A stretch of 64,000 bases of DNA, taken from Amblyomma americanum. Its lineage: Eukaryota; Arthropoda; Arachnida; Ixodida; Ixodidae. Where the stretch lies: contig NC_135505.1 of NCBI RefSeq assembly GCF_052857255.1, forward strand, positions 24,452,269-24,516,268. The letters run 5' to 3'. Under the pieces are notes generated by a model that was not told the DNA's origin, did no database searches, and worked only from the letters and a program-made list of their open reading frames with translations. Below, piece by piece: positions 61,559 to 64,000 of this stretch. Numbering within the stretch: position 1 is the stretch's first letter; every line of letters starts with the position of its first letter. Position numbers and translations under genes: made by a program.

Positions 61559-61922
61559 TCGTGCAGGGGCGGCTCTGACACCATCTGTCCGTCATCGGTG
61601 GTGTGCGAAAGATCTGCCAGCACCTGACAGATGCCCTCACTGTAGCGCTGCACCGGACATTTGTGATGTGCGGCACTTGTTGTGGACGTGCCCAACGACG
61701 GCTATCAGAAAACGGCTCCTCAGGGAGGTGGGCCTGCCGTGGAACCGCGAAAGTGACTACGTGACGTGGACTATGGACAACCGTTTCATTAGCAACTTGT
61801 GCGACTACCTCAGCGCAACGGTTCTTCACTCCTTCTTTTAACTTTCAATTCCGTGCTTTCCTTCACCCCTTCCTTTTTCAACTTATGCCTCATGGCACAC
61901 TTCTCAAATAAAAAAAATCCCC
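61559..61922 (+). mobile_element. LINE C-terminal fragment with A tail
   Basis: Frame with GAALTPSVRHRWCAKDLPAP, knuckle CPHCSAAPDICDVRHLLWTC, then RKRLLREVGLPW, ending SATVLHSFF. AATAAAAAAA at about 61907. Same type as 35991-36590. Confidence 0.75.
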
Positions 61923-63339
61923 AATTCCCCAGAGGGCGCAATGGGGCGTGCGTTGGAGAACGGAAGAACGGAGAAAGCGGAGATAACGAGAATAGAAGGA
62001 GGAGGCGCTCGATGGCTTGGAACGTGTCAGGCGGGGTGTGAAAGAGATCCCATATGATTGGATTGATTGGTTATCTGAAACTGAAAGGTGAAATAACTTT
62101 TTCACTTCTCATTAAAAGCCGGCATAATCAGCGCAGGAGAAATGGCTTATACCTTCTGCCGGCCCTCTTTCAAACAATAACGAAATATTCCCGCAATTTT
62201 GAACTCCGAACCTACTGTACTTGTTCGTGTTGTGGGAGGTGGTGCAGCTCGTCACTTCTCTTCCGAAGCGATTCATGATCTCTGATAACACGATTCTATA
62301 CTGCAAGCAAAGATTCTTAGTGTACCTTTTAATTGGCTCGCCTCACGTGTTAAGAGTTTGTCAACTTGTGAATGTCAATGTATCCTGGCATGTGTACATA
62401 TGTACGTAGTATTTTCTCTAATCACCGGCACCGACTCCTCTAACCCAAACCACTTCAAGCAATTCAATGTATTTTGGCATGATCACCCTCCATTCGCACC
62501 CTCAGTCTCCATTTACCTTCCCTTTCCCCCCTTATTCAGTGTAAGTAGCAGGCCAGGAACACCTCTCACCCTTTCCTTTCACTAAATTAATTAACTCCAT
62601 CTCTCCATTGATACAACATTGAATCTCCAAGCTTAGAAATGCACCGATTGATAAGAAAATTTGCTGTGGTTCAGCCACTGCTCAACCTGGTAAGAGAGCG
62701 GAAGTTGTGGTATATCGGACAAGTAGACGCGGCTTGGCCTTTGTAACGTTGAGTGCCTTCCCCACACTGGAGAGGCAACGCGCCCACCCTGGCAGGTCTC
62801 GGATAAATTAATGATTGATTGCGAGAGGTTGGTCACCCAATGAACGCTGCGGCCTATTGCTGCAGTGGTGCGTGTCTGCCACAACGTTGTCAGCGCTAAA
62901 GAATGCAGGGCACATCTCTCTCTCACCACCGCTACGTACCTCAAGGCGCGATTGAGGCGTCCACTGACCGAGGGAGCCAGTAATTCGCCCTTCCTTTCCT
63001 CAAAAATCATCGGCGTCTAGAGCGCTGTCAATGCTAACGCCAATGAACACAAAGACACCAGCGATCTGTAGCTTCGGTGCCGCGTTCTGCTACAAGGTTG
63101 TGAATGCCAACGCATGCAGCGCACATCTGTTTACTGGCACGTAGCTTAAAGCGCAACTGAGGTGTCCACGTCATACCCTCATCGTTTCTTAACTTTGTAT
63201 TTGACCTTTGACCCTGACTTGACCTTGGGGTGTCTGAGGCAGCATGTGGTAGGACACCATAGTTATACCATGGCTTAGTCTTGGTGTGGCCTCTGGCTCA
63301 CTTGAAGGTCAAAACCGCAAGGTCACCGGCCAGGAGCGG
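61923..63339. other. No gene recognised; diverged duplicated block at 62820-63170
   Basis: No TE domain is seen. Two diverged copies of a ~140-bp block occur, one around 62880-62970 (ACAACGTTGTCAGC..., CACATCTCTC..., GAGGCGTCCAC) and one around 63092-63165 (ACAAGGTTGTGAAT..., CACATCTG..., GAGGTGTCCAC), about 211 bp apart. A DR1-like TGACCTTTGACCC is at 63202-63214. Confidence 0.4.
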
Positions 63340-64000
63340 CGGCCAAGTTGACTAACTACGCGACGTTCCAGCGACACCCCTCGTCGTGGGTCCTCATACA
63401 CAATTCGTACACAGCCACCGAGATCACAACATAGCGTGCTCGTACACCGTGGTACAGATCCTTCCCCTTCGCTGATCGGGTCCTGCCCTGCACGTACTTA
63501 ATGTATGCTGGTCCCCGAAACTGAAGCGAGCGACCTTCGCGGACCTTTTTAGCCGTGCACTTAAAGAGGCGGGTCGCGACCCCCTGCTGATTGTGGGCGA
63601 CTCCAACGCCCCTAGCCAGCTATGGGGCTATCGTAAGGAAGAAGTGCGCGGACGCATGCTGGCGAACTTGGCGTCCACACTGGGCCTCACTCTCCACACC
63701 GACCCGGCATTTCCTGCCCACGCAGACAACTCTGTGACCCGAGCCACATGCCCGGACCTCACCTTCACTCGCAACGTAAGACACGCAGACTGGATCTACA
63801 GAGAGAAGACCCGTGGCAGCGACCACTGCATCCTCAACACCGCCGTTTATACACGCACCCTAAAGCGCCCAACCAGCGCCGCCACACAAGAATGCATCTC
63901 CAATCAGACCGCCTCTCACCAAAATTTCCCATCCAACGCCAACACTAACATCGCAGAGCAGGGCTACACGAACTGGTCCCGATCAGTCATATCGCACCTT
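63340..64000 (+). mobile_element. LINE endonuclease domain, continues past the window
   Basis: An apurinic/apyrimidinic-type endonuclease of a LINE. After a stop near 63472 the frame is open to the window end: ALHVLNVCWSPKLKRATFAD, LLIVGDSNAPSQLWGYRKEE (GDFNA-type metal-binding block; the Phe is Ser), RGRMLANLASTLGLTLHTDP, NSVTRATCPDLTF and TRGSDHCILNTA with the catalytic SDH. The region 63340-63470 holds a decayed start (YATFQRHPSS, NSYTATEITT). RT is expected beyond 64000. Confidence 0.75.

Overview
This 64 kb window looks like repeat-dense DNA from an arthropod, most likely a hard tick (Ixodidae). The evidence is indirect. It carries more than a dozen copies of a tRNA-headed SINE resembling the Ruka family known from Rhipicephalus, plus RTE, CR1/L2-like and RNase H-bearing (I/R1-like) LINEs and Ty3/Gypsy elements of the kind that fill tick genomes. 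I found no host protein-coding gene, no rRNA and no true tRNA gene. Nearly every reading frame I can interpret belongs to a transposable element, and almost all are truncated or frameshifted.

Layout. 1-6742: the 3' part of an RTE-clade LINE abuts a decayed Gypsy element (Gypsy-1) that is itself split by an ~830 bp insertion. 6743-13850: mostly anonymous AT-rich DNA with LINE 3' ends, one SINE and a LINE RNase H fragment. 13850-24850: one RNase H-type LINE on the + strand is split by a complete 7.6 kb LTR retrotransposon (14501-22128, coding on the - strand, 5-bp target duplication GTTAC) and by a CR1-like fragment. The LTR element is split in turn by a probable solo LTR (16735-17783). 25400-29735: a foldback repeat and a second minus-strand Gypsy element (Gypsy-3). 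30475-34360: a small MITE-like foldback, a SINE split by a ~645 bp insertion, and the gag region of a fourth LTR element. 34800-43530: SINEs, LINE fragments and the remnant of a P-element/THAP9-like DNA transposon with a SINE inside it. 43531-46925: a minus-strand LINE whose RNase H is split by a Penelope-like element fragment carrying a GIY-YIG endonuclease. 47000-61922: dense SINE and LINE nesting, a recent 115-bp tandem duplication and a large inverted repeat. 61923-64000: anonymous DNA, then the endonuclease domain of a LINE that runs off the window.

The most unusual item is the minus-strand LTR element at 14501-22128. Its reverse transcriptase and RNase H are Ty3/Gypsy-like, but its integrase lies between protease and reverse transcriptase (gag-PR-INT-RT-RH). 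That is the order of Ty1/copia and of the small Gmr1-type subgroup of Ty3 elements. Integrase and RT are adjacent with only small reading-frame damage between them, so the order is not an artefact of rearrangement.

The elements do not form a pathway. They record successive insertions, and target-site duplications let part of the order be read. Catalytic residues are lost in several copies (HTG for DTG, YLHD for YLDD, YADG for YADD, a Tyr at the second Asp of an integrase), so most are dead. The window could be ordinary tick intergenic DNA or a transposon trap such as a piRNA cluster; sequence alone cannot decide.
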